Made by a program: the position numbers and the translations under genes
Notes under the pieces: model-generated
The model's input: the letters and a program-made list of their open reading frames with translations, nothing else
Told to the model about the DNA's origin: nothing
Databases searched by the model: none
Assembly (NCBI GenBank): GCA_964594045.1
Contig: CAZQKR010000009.1
Location: 56,117-120,116, forward strand
DNA from: UBA2365 sp964594045
GTDB taxonomy: Bacteria; Bacteroidota; Bacteroidia; Chitinophagales; Saprospiraceae
Direction: 5' to 3'
DNA: 64,000 nt
Shown: positions 17,232 to 23,605 of the stretch, one piece after another
Position numbering within the stretch: position 1 is the stretch's first letter
Layout: each line of letters starts with the position of its first letter

Positions 17232-17328
17232 TGACTGGAATTCCTTTTTGGTTCGGAGTCAAAGATTTGGTCAATCGGGGAGTCGATTTTTAGTCAGGAG
17301 AAACTAAAAGCCTCCTGATTTTCAATTT
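17232..17328 (+). repeat. Degenerate GTCAA-rich dispersed repeat, copy 1
   Basis: Words of the form GGTCAA, GGAGTC and TTAGTCAGGAG recur here and, better preserved, at 19655-19705 and 23555-23605. The stretch between this copy and the promoter at 17502 is AT-rich and has no open frame. Confidence 0.3.
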
Positions 17329-17468
17329 TAGCACTGACCTGATTTTGTTTTTCGGGGCTGTAAAACAGGAATGAAAAACAGCTAAATTCTTTCGAAATTT
17401 TCAGCTTAATTGTTGTATTTTTCAAGCCGTTTATTTGTTTCATCTTAATAAAAGTAGCTCACTATGGG

Positions 17469-17485
17469 TTAACATATTTTGTTAA
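17469..17485. promoter_or_regulatory. Operator-like inverted repeat upstream of the XRE gene
   Basis: TTAACA (17469-17474) and TGTTAA (17480-17485) are perfect inverted half-sites five bases apart. They lie 17 bp upstream of the promoter TTG. A site for the XRE-type regulator encoded downstream is a reasonable inference, as autoregulation is usual in such modules. Confidence 0.45.
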
Positions 17486-17501
17486 TATTTAGATATTGGT
17501 G

Positions 17502-17531
17502 TTGACATTACGAATAATATATGTATATTTG
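17502..17531 (+). promoter_or_regulatory. Bacteroidota-type promoter of the XRE-ImmA/PIN pair
   Basis: TTG at 17502-17504 and TATATTTG at 17524-17531 are separated by exactly 19 bp. Transcription should start near 17538, giving a leader of only 10-16 bases. Confidence 0.8.
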
Positions 17532-17547
17532 TCACCACAATTAAACT

Positions 17548-18627
17548 ATGATTATGGAAAACAATTTTGCTAACAGACTTATTGCAGCACGTAAAATGGC
17601 TGGATTGTCGCTACAAAACTTAGCCGACAGGTTGGGTAATGTAGTATCTAAACAATCGCTGAATAAGTATGAGCAGGGCAAAATGAAACCTGACAGCGAT
17701 TTACTCATTTCATTATCGAATATTTTGAATGTTCCGGTTGATTTCTTTTTTTCCGAACCTTCGGTTGCTGTGGAATTAACTAATGTTGACTTTAGAAAAT
17801 ATAGTTCAAAATTATCGAAAACCGAGCAAGAAGCTGTTGAAGAAAAGGCAAGAGACGTATTTGAGCGATATTTTGAGCTTGAAAACATACTTAATTTGAA
17901 AGAACCTGCTTCATACTTTGAGTATCCACACATTGTATCCAATGCAAAAGAGGCTGAAGAAGCAGCAAAAGCATTGAGGAATGAATGGAACTTAGGTTAT
18001 GACCCGATTCCGGATGTTGTAGAAATGCTTGAAGACAAAGGCTATAAAGTAGCTGAAATCGAAGCTCCTGATTCGTTTGATGGATTAAAAGCTGATACCG
18101 GCAATCAGCGGGTTGTTGTTTTGCGAAAATCGTCGAAAGACGATGATATTGTAAGAAAACGATTTACTGCACTTCATGAATTGGCTCACCATGCCCTTAC
18201 TTTTCCGGCAGGAATAGAACGAAAGGTTGAAGAAAAACTTTGTCATTCCTTTGCCTGCGCATTATTGTATCCCGAAGATATGGCACGTAAAGATTTGCAC
18301 AAGGAACGCTTCCATTTCTACCAAAATGAATTGGTCTTTATTAAAGAGCGCTGGGGTATTTCATTTTCAGCCATATTTTCCAGAGCATTACAATTGGGTA
18401 TAATAAACGACTACGTTTATAAGCGGTTAAATATGGGTTACAGACAGCGAAAATTGCATGAACCCGGTAAAGAACCCGGTAGATTTATGAGCAAGGAAAA
18501 ACCTATCCGTTTTGACCGCTTAATATATCTGGCACTTGGCAAAGAGCTTATTTCGGTGAATGAAGCTGCTTATTTTGCAGGTACTTCGGTATGGCGATTC
18601 AGAGAACAAATGCAACCTTTGGTGTGA
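17548..18627 (+). CDS. XRE-family regulator fused to ImmA/IrrE metallopeptidase, likely antitoxin
   Basis: The 359-residue protein has an XRE helix-turn-helix (about residues 8-62, SLQNLADRLGN and SKQSLNKYEQGK) and a COG2856 ImmA/IrrE peptidase domain (about 140-300) with zinc motif HELAHH at 210-215. A C-terminal stretch of about 50 residues looks like a degenerate second DNA-binding helix. In phage ImmA and Deinococcus IrrE such peptidases cleave repressors. When fused to XRE and followed by a small nuclease, they are predicted antitoxin-regulators. The next gene, a PIN nuclease, overlaps the 3' end by 37 bases, so translation is probably coupled. A perfect promoter and an operator-like palindrome precede the gene. 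Initiation could also be at the second Met (17554). Confidence 0.85.
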   Translation: MIMENNFANRLIAARKMAGLSLQNLADRLGNVVSKQSLNKYEQGKMKPDSDLLISLSNILNVPVDFFFSEPSVAVELTNVDFRKYSSKLSKTEQEAVEEKARDVFERYFELENILNLKEPASYFEYPHIVSNAKEAEEAAKALRNEWNLGYDPIPDVVEMLEDKGYKVAEIEAPDSFDGLKADTGNQRVVVLRKSSKDDDIVRKRFTALHELAHHALTFPAGIERKVEEKLCHSFACALLYPEDMARKDLHKERFHFYQNELVFIKERWGISFSAIFSRALQLGIINDYVYKRLNMGYRQRKLHEPGKEPGRFMSKEKPIRFDRLIYLALGKELISVNEAAYFAGTSVWRFREQMQPLV

Positions 18628-19121
18628 AGTTGATAATAACAGATACAAACGTTTTTTTCGACATCATCAGCATTGGTGTTTTGCCGGAGTTTTTTGCCCT
18701 GAATTACGACATCAGTACAACTGATTTTGTGGTAAAGGAAATATTGGAATCGGACCAAAAAGTACAAATTGAATCGTTTATAAGAGCCAGGAAGCTAAAT
18801 GTTTTTAAACTCACAGCCGATGAAGTTGAAGAAATACGGAGTTTCACAACAAAAAGATTTTTCAAAGGGATAACAGACAAAACAGTTCTTTGGAAATCGT
18901 ATCAATTAAAATGTCCGTTGCTTACAGGTGACAAAAAGCTGCGTAACGAAGCCGAGGACTTAGACATTGAAGTACATGGCAGTATCTGGGTTATAAACGA
19001 GCTTGTTGAAAAAAACATTATAAACAAGGCAAAGGGCATTGAATTATTAGAAAAGCTAAAACTAATAAATGCCAGTTTGCCACACGATGAAATTGATAAA
19101 CTGATTAAAAAGTTTAAATAA
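18591..19121 (+). CDS. PIN-domain ribonuclease, likely toxin
   Basis: This 176-residue PIN-fold protein starts inside the end of the XRE-ImmA gene. The expected acidic active site is visible: Asp18 (IITDTN), Glu50 (VVKEIL), Asp96 (ITDKT) and Asp114 (LTGDKKLRNEA). PIN toxins are metal-dependent RNases, usually against tRNA, rRNA or mRNA. The first dozen residues precede the fold, so a start just after the upstream stop (TTG at 18629) cannot be ruled out. It pairs with the XRE-ImmA protein as a two-gene module of type II toxin-antitoxin layout; the toxin role is inference. Confidence 0.75.
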   Translation: MAIQRTNATFGVKLIITDTNVFFDIISIGVLPEFFALNYDISTTDFVVKEILESDQKVQIESFIRARKLNVFKLTADEVEEIRSFTTKRFFKGITDKTVLWKSYQLKCPLLTGDKKLRNEAEDLDIEVHGSIWVINELVEKNIINKAKGIELLEKLKLINASLPHDEIDKLIKKFK

Positions 19122-19152
19122 AAAAACCGAAGCCTATGGAATAAAGCTTCGG
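19122..19152 (-). terminator. Hairpin with A-tract, possible minus-strand terminator
   Basis: CCGAAGC (19127-19133) pairs with GCTTCGG (19146-19152), with six A on its left side. Read on the minus strand this is a hairpin followed by six T. It could also help end the plus-strand PIN transcript, although there is no T-tract on that side. Confidence 0.4.
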
Positions 19153-19292
19153 ATGGTTGAAATATATTTTCTTGGACGGATAAATAATTTCGGCTGTAAA
19201 AGTAGAAATATTTGTATTACTACTAAATTTATTCCTTGGGCAAAACATAAGCGCCTTAGCATTAAATAGCTTATGAACCAATAATTTTAAAT

Positions 19293-19475
19293 ATGGCTAA
19301 GAATGGACAAACCGGAGACGGACATCGTAATGGTGCTGTTAAAAACAGAACTCAGGTTTACAATCCGAAAACCGAAACCTGGACTAAACGAGGTCCGGAC
19401 GGTAAGTTTATGGATGGTAAAAGCGATGGTACTCCCTTTAAAGGTGTCACCAAGGAAAAGCAACAGAATTCTTAA
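19293..19475 (+). CDS. Conserved small protein of 60 residues, function unknown
   Basis: A very hydrophilic Gly/Lys/Asn-rich protein: MAKNGQTGDGHRNGAVKN, then NPKTETWTKR, GPDGKFMDGKSDG and FKGVTKE. I recall small proteins with this opening and the xFMDxKSDGxxFKGVxKE ending as common in Bacteroidota and elsewhere, of unknown role. There is no signal peptide or membrane segment. A weak -7 element (AATATTTG) lies near 19209. It stands alone behind the PIN gene and may be cargo of the island. Confidence 0.6.
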   Translation: MAKNGQTGDGHRNGAVKNRTQVYNPKTETWTKRGPDGKFMDGKSDGTPFKGVTKEKQQNS

Positions 19476-19815
19476 AATCTGGTAGCCTGAACCTCCCTGG
19501 CAGAGAGTCGAGGAAGTTGGTAATTTGTAATACATTTAAGCTTATGGCAAATATTTACGAATTGTTTCCAAAAGCGATCGTGTGCAAAGTGAATATTCCG
19601 GCCATACTGAACCGGTAAAAGGAACATGCCTATTCAAATAAGGCAGGGAGAAACATAGGTCAACCAGGGGTCAAAAATTCCATCAACTGAGGAGTCAATT
19701 CCAGTCGATAGATATCAAGCTCTGAATAATTAATTTGATCCTGTTCATAGTAATTGGTTTGTTTGCCATAATTTTCCGATTTTATCTTCGGAAAATATAA
19801 CCCTTTAACCAATTT
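19476..19815. other. Gap with degenerate repeats, no supported gene
   Basis: This stretch holds a 24-codon open frame starting at 19544 that I do not regard as a gene, and the second copy of the GTCAA-rich repeat (about 19655-19705). Otherwise it is AT-rich sequence. Confidence 0.5.
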
Positions 19816-19819
19816 TGCC

Positions 19820-19861
19820 TGGTCAATTTGGACCGGATTTGCCTGGTCAGTTTGAACCGGA
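19820..19861 (+). repeat. Two tandem IS21-like terminal repeat units abutting decayed copy 2
   Basis: TGGTCAATTTGGACCGGA (19820-19837) and TGGTCAGTTTGAACCGGA (19844-19861) have a 24-bp period. Homology to decayed copy 1 begins directly after them. The pattern suggests an element end inserted into, and truncated, the second copy. Confidence 0.55.
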
Positions 19862-19865
19862 TTTT

Positions 19866-20129
19866 ACAAACACTGTAGAAGGCTTTCCGGAGTACAAACC
19901 TTCCAACGGGAAGATTGGCGTTGAGGCGCTGAGAGAAAAATTTGCGCTGATGCATAACCTCAATAATGAAGTGATTGCCAATACACAGGACTTGAAAGTG
20001 GCTGTGGTGGATCGCAAGGCTCAGTTTGAAGAACTGAGAGTCAGAGCACTAAGGATCAAAGCGTATGTTAAAGCCCAATATGGCATCAAATCAGAGCCAT
20101 ATATGATGATCAAAGGATTGCGTTTTTAA
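19866..20129 (+). pseudogene. Decayed small gene, copy 2, 5' truncated
   Basis: The frame encodes TNTVEGFPEYKPSNGKIG, then REKFALMHNLN, VVDRKAQFEEL, IKAYVKAQYG and IKGLRF, about 90 percent identical to copy 1 over 85 residues. Codons upstream run into the IS21-like repeats in the same frame, which creates a chimeric N-terminus that is almost certainly not native. The missing N-terminal half and the interrupted 5' end support a pseudogene. Base changes between the copies are largely silent or conservative, so the ancestral gene was under selection before duplication. Confidence 0.55.
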
Positions 20130-20151
20130 AGATTAGAATTTGGTATTATCT

Positions 20152-20188
20152 CAGGCCTGTTTCGTACGAAATGGGCCTGATTTATTTA
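20152..20188 (+). terminator. Intrinsic terminator after decayed copy 2
   Basis: CAGGCC, TG, TTTC pairs with GAAA, TG, GGCCTG around GTAC, followed by a T-rich run. It is the counterpart of the hairpin after copy 1, with compensating substitutions. Confidence 0.7.
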
Positions 20189-20251
20189 TAAACGGTACGA
20201 TGGTAACTGATTTTTCTGCATATTTCTATTGAATCATTATGATTATCTGCC

Positions 20252-20269
20252 TGGTCAGTTTGAACCGGA
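20252..20269 (+). repeat. IS21-like terminal repeat unit
   Basis: TGGTCAGTTTGAACCGGA is identical to the unit at 19844-19861 and is followed by a degenerate further unit (TGGTTCAATCTACCCC). The block from the decayed gene to these units (19866-20270) parallels 16710-17135, so gene remnant, terminator and repeats were duplicated together. Confidence 0.5.
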
Positions 20270-20417
20270 ATAAGTGGTTCAATCTACCCCAGAATACCCA
20301 CCAAAAATCGTTTGTTCAAATTTTATTGTAGTCTTAGGAAAAGTTTTCTTAAAATATCTGGAAATCCCTTTTTCGTATTTTCTCCATTACACCTATTTTT
20401 TCTTTTTATTAAATGTG

Positions 20418-20486
20418 ACATAACGGTTCTGCTGCACTCTGCATACCGCCGTTAAGAAGTATGATCGTGGTCGAAGCTTGTTATAC
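20418..20486 (-). repeat. attC-like recombination site candidate A
   Basis: In the direction of the adjacent gene, the site opens with GTATAAC, which overlaps that gene's stop codon, and closes with GTTATGT. These are inverted ends like the R'' (RYYYAAC) and R' (GTTRRRY) cores of integron attC sites. Each deviates by one base, at the complementary position. Internal pairing is weak. It is followed on the left by the end of the array. Confidence 0.4.
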
Positions 20487-21302
20487 GCTGGCTTTCTTAT
20501 TCTTTTTGATCATTCTTAATGTGTCAATTTGGTTTTTGAGGATTTCCATTTCATAGATTAGTTTATCTATTTCCCAATCTTCATCAAACCTTTCAGCACG
20601 AAATTTTTCCTTACTTCTCGCATAAATCATTTCTAAATATTCCTTGATTGTATGATATTTCTTACTACTACCCTCAAATAATTTGTCAATGATAATATTA
20701 ATTACATTATACATAACTGTATAGTAATAAGAACGATAATTATGAATTTCTTCGATAATGTTTATTGATTCTGTAGATTCTTTATTTACAATCATTATTT
20801 CTCTATCATCTAGAGTTCTTTGAGCAATCCTATAATAATTTGAATTTCGTTGTTTTTTGTAATTTAGAGTATGAGCCCCTATTTTGTGTCTAAAATCTAC
20901 AATTTTAAGATCATTAAAATCATCATTAATTAACTTTCTATCCAGACTTTCGTCAAGTTTAAATACTTCTATTAGCGTCAGAGGAATACTTATTTGGAGA
21001 TAAATTGCATTTAATAGTCCATATAATCTTAAATAATACTCGCCATTGTCTGAATACTTCGTTGGCCCTTGAATACCGTACTCAATAAAGTTAATAATTG
21101 CCATTTCAGTATCTTCTATGAGAAATCGACAACTTTCTATTATACCATGCTCATATTTTTTTTGATCTAGCTTAAATTGTCTATTTAATTTATTATTATA
21201 ATCATCTATATCTTTATAATTTTTGACTTCTTGGGATGTGTAAATTTTTGTGATTATCTTGGCGAATTGATAATTTATATTATTTTCAATATTTTTATTC
21301 AT
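20481..21302 (-). CDS. Unknown cassette protein with HEPN-like R-X5-H motif
   Basis: This 273-residue, Lys/Asn/Ile/Tyr-rich, mostly helical protein has no signal peptide or membrane segment, and the gene is clearly AT-richer than the flanking chromosome. I do not recognise the family. The segment VDFRHKIGAHTLNY contains Arg138 and His144 in the R-X4-6-H arrangement of HEPN RNases and of the related AbiU2-type helical proteins. The C-terminal 50 residues are predicted coiled coil (IDKLIYEMEILKNQID). The gene is the last of three minus-strand genes, each followed by an attC-like palindrome. It has no obvious promoter of its own. A defence or stress role is inference. Confidence 0.6.
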   Translation of the reverse strand: MNKNIENNINYQFAKIITKIYTSQEVKNYKDIDDYNNKLNRQFKLDQKKYEHGIIESCRFLIEDTEMAIINFIEYGIQGPTKYSDNGEYYLRLYGLLNAIYLQISIPLTLIEVFKLDESLDRKLINDDFNDLKIVDFRHKIGAHTLNYKKQRNSNYYRIAQRTLDDREIMIVNKESTESINIIEEIHNYRSYYYTVMYNVINIIIDKLFEGSSKKYHTIKEYLEMIYARSKEKFRAERFDEDWEIDKLIYEMEILKNQIDTLRMIKKNKKASV

Positions 21303-21336
21303 CGGAATTTATGTTTTTACTTTGGACTTTGCTGGT

Positions 21337-21404
21337 GCACAACGGTTTTGTGATATGGAGCGGACGTAGCGATAGCAAGTCTGATCTAATATCACTTGTT
21401 ATGA
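21337..21404 (-). repeat. attC-like recombination site candidate B
   Basis: In gene direction the ends are TCATAAC (21398-21404) and GTTGTGC (21337-21343). The inner arms ATATCAC (21389-21395) and GTGATAT (21350-21356) pair perfectly. The remaining 32 bases form a variable loop. The site lies 10 bases after the stop of the 368-residue gene and 34 bases before the start of the next. Confidence 0.5.
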
Positions 21405-21414
21405 GTCGGCTCTT

Positions 21415-22521
21415 TTATCTCCAAATCGATGTATTATATCCAGAATTTGGTTTATACTGCTCAACTCTATTAGAAAATACACTTTGTGGTTCAAATTTCA
21501 CAATAGGTTGAACCATAAATGTCATTAATTCTTCAGACATTTTGGCTCCAACGCATTTTCTCATCTTGTATAATATAGTTGCAACCCTTAAAGTCATGTT
21601 TAACCACTCTACAATTTCTTCAACGGAAGCACAAAATGAAGGCGGATCAAAATGATTTAAATGATTCCGTAACTCTCGTAATGTATTTAAGGCTTCAATC
21701 TCTGGTTCAATATCTAAATTATTACCTGTTATTATTCTGACCCATGATATTTTATCCATTAATCTTCTGCCATGTTTAAGACCAATTTTATCTTCGTCAA
21801 AAGTCCAATTACGCTCAGGAGCATATTTAGACTTCGTGTAAAATTGCATTAGAAAAATATCTATTAAAGAGATACAATCGTTTATCAAATCCTTAAAATC
21901 AAATAACCAATCGATTTCTAAAACTTTATCAGAATTCTCAATTAATTTTTTCCTCTTGTTTACAACTCTCATTGTTAATTGAGGTAAAAATGAAGAAATT
22001 AAATGCCCTTCTCGATCTAATTGAGGTCTGATGCCAATACCAAACCTCTGTGTTAAGCTGAAATCCTGAACCACCATTCCCATTTTGCCAGATGGTAAAT
22101 GAAAATTCATCGTCATGTCTAAAGATAAATCTAACCAATCACAAGAGTAATTTGGGAAATTAAAGTCTGAAAATTTAAATCGTTTTGTTCGTTTAATATG
22201 CCTGTCAAGTTCATTGTAATTTATTGGTGAACTTTGCCATTGTGATTTATCTGGGTTTGTAAATGTGCATCTATAAGGTTTTCTGTCTTTCTTCCACTGC
22301 TTTCTTGAGTTCTTAATATTTGAACAATACTCATCTAATAAATGAAAAATTACTAAGGACTTATTTCCGTTGGCAAAATTATTTGTGGTTACTATATATT
22401 TATGGTTCGGATCGAATGTTTGACCAGGTTTCAAAGGAATTTTAGCCATAGAGACTCCTCTATATTTTATTTCATAGTATGCTTGTTCTTCTTCCTTCAT
22501 TCTTTGGTTTTGCTGACTCAT
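21415..22521 (-). CDS. Unknown cassette protein with HEPN-like R-X4-H motif
   Basis: A 368-residue soluble protein. The N-terminal half is beta-rich (MAKIPLKPGQTF, KYIVTTNNF) and the C-terminal half is helical with LRELRNHLNHFDPP. There Arg285 and His290 give the R-X4-H pattern of HEPN domains, preceded by acidic helices as in that fold. I do not recognise the family as a whole. Its start codon lies within attC-like site C and its stop is 10 bases before site B. The layout is gene then site, as in an integron cassette. The HEPN assignment rests on one motif plus secondary-structure impression. Confidence 0.6.
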   Translation of the reverse strand: MSQQNQRMKEEEQAYYEIKYRGVSMAKIPLKPGQTFDPNHKYIVTTNNFANGNKSLVIFHLLDEYCSNIKNSRKQWKKDRKPYRCTFTNPDKSQWQSSPINYNELDRHIKRTKRFKFSDFNFPNYSCDWLDLSLDMTMNFHLPSGKMGMVVQDFSLTQRFGIGIRPQLDREGHLISSFLPQLTMRVVNKRKKLIENSDKVLEIDWLFDFKDLINDCISLIDIFLMQFYTKSKYAPERNWTFDEDKIGLKHGRRLMDKISWVRIITGNNLDIEPEIEALNTLRELRNHLNHFDPPSFCASVEEIVEWLNMTLRVATILYKMRKCVGAKMSEELMTFMVQPIVKFEPQSVFSNRVEQYKPNSGYNTSIWR

Positions 22522-22649
22522 AACGTTTTGCCGCTTGCCGAAGTGGGGGATTTAAGAGCACTTCACTGTCAACCAAGCACAAATATTGATAGAAGCACTG
22601 CACTTGATTTAACCAAGTCAGCCCCCATTGCGGCAAACGGCTGTTATGC
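22518..22649 (-). repeat. attC-like recombination site candidate C, the best of three
   Basis: Its 132 bp are bounded in gene direction by GCATAAC, containing the stop codon of the 236-residue gene, and GTTATGA, overlapping the next start codon. Inside, TTTGCCGC (22527-22534) pairs with GCGGCAAA (22630-22637) and TGGGGG (22544-22549) with CCCCCA (22622-22627). This large imperfect palindrome with bulges has the size and design of an attC site. The third base of the core is A instead of a pyrimidine, as in sites A and B. Confidence 0.6.
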
Positions 22650-23354
22650 GGTCGGCTTTCTTTCATTCATCAGTTGATTTTTCTCAAATTCGTCAATTAG
22701 TTTCTCGCATTCGTTTTGGTCAGAAACATATCTCTCACTGTCAAATTGCTCCTTAAAATAATTATAAAGTTCGTCATACTTGTCACCAAAAATTTCTGTC
22801 CAAGATTGGTCTTGATTTTCTGTTAAAGTCAAATTATTTGCAGAAACTATTACAATTATTCTTTCTCCTGGCTTGTCATCTTTTATGTTTGATTTCCAAA
22901 AGTGAAAAACTATTTCAATTTGTTCTTTGTCTATATGTGTTATTTGCTCGTAAAGATATTCGTCCAATTGTGTCTGGTTAATCTGAATAAGATTTCCATC
23001 TTCGTCAACTTTATTGAATTCAACTTTTAGATTACCTGTAAGTTCAATTGTCAATGGAAATGCAATGTTGTCAGAGTCAATGGGCAAGTTGTATCTCTCA
23101 ATTATTTTGTCGGCAAAAACGTAAGTTGAATAGTCGTTAAGTATTATGTTGAACTTATCAGTATTCTCTTTCACGTCAATTATCCAACTGTCGTGTAGTT
23201 TGCATATCAAATACTTTTTAAAAGTCCCAAGTCGGTTTGCGTTGTTCTCCAAAAAAGCTGAATAAGCGTCTGTGTTGAAGATTGGCTCGTCCAACTCAAC
23301 GAAGTCGTCAGCCAAAAATGGTGCAATTGTCCGTATGTTTCTTTTATCTGTCAT
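22644..23354 (-). CDS. Unknown cassette protein, 236 residues
   Basis: An acidic soluble protein of mixed alpha/beta character without any motif I recognise (DKRNIRTIAPFLADDF, KLHDSWIIDVKE, IEIVFHFWKS, ERIIVIVSANNLTL). It has no signal peptide, membrane segments or catalytic pattern. It is the first of the three genes followed by attC-like palindromes, and the only one with an evident promoter element, TATATTTG on this strand at 23406-23413 within a 64-bp repeat. Transcription from there could read through all three cassette genes. AT-rich codon use sets it apart from the core genes. Confidence 0.6.
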   Translation of the reverse strand: MTDKRNIRTIAPFLADDFVELDEPIFNTDAYSAFLENNANRLGTFKKYLICKLHDSWIIDVKENTDKFNIILNDYSTYVFADKIIERYNLPIDSDNIAFPLTIELTGNLKVEFNKVDEDGNLIQINQTQLDEYLYEQITHIDKEQIEIVFHFWKSNIKDDKPGERIIVIVSANNLTLTENQDQSWTEIFGDKYDELYNYFKEQFDSERYVSDQNECEKLIDEFEKNQLMNERKPTA

Positions 23355-23385
23355 TCGTTTCTGTGTCGTCTTTTAAGCTGCCGCA

Positions 23386-23449
23386 TAACTTGTTTATTGT
23401 CACAACAAATATATATCACACTTCAGCTTTTTCCTAACATTTTAATAGC
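23386..23449 (-). repeat. 64-bp direct repeat, left copy, containing a promoter element
   Basis: It matches 28709-28772 at 55 of 64 positions in the same orientation. Read on the minus strand, both copies contain TGAAG, then a TAnnTTTG element, then TTGTTGTGA, and end in CAAGTTA. This copy ends at GTTATGC, the same core as the attC-like sites. Together the copies bracket the MmeI-like and RloA/RloB genes. Confidence 0.7.
23406..23413 (-). promoter_or_regulatory. Probable -7 element for the three-cassette transcript
   Basis: On the minus strand this reads TATATTTG, an exact match to TAnnTTTG. The expected leader to the start at 23354 is about 45 bases. Confidence 0.45.
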
Positions 23450-23554
23450 CATTTCTCCGATATTGGCTAATATGCCCAATTCTTTATATTCTGCTGAAAC
23501 TGAAGAGGTCAAAAGATTTTACCCATTTTCCACAGCTTGGGAAGGAATTACCTC

Positions 23555-23605
23555 GGTCATCAAGTGAGTCAAATATCCAGTCAAACCAGGCGTCAATTCT
23601 TAGTC
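23555..23605 (+). repeat. GTCAA-rich dispersed repeat, copy 3
   Basis: The block GGTCATCAAGTGAGTCAA, then CCAGTCAAACCAGGCGTCAA, parallels 19655-19705. It overlaps the last codons of the MmeI-like gene, so that gene's final residues may have been set by the repeat. Confidence 0.4.

Noticed and set aside
19544..19618. A 24-residue open frame (MANIYELFPKAIVCK...)
   Set aside because: Too short, with no promoter and no recognisable partner. It may be a fragment of a lost gene.
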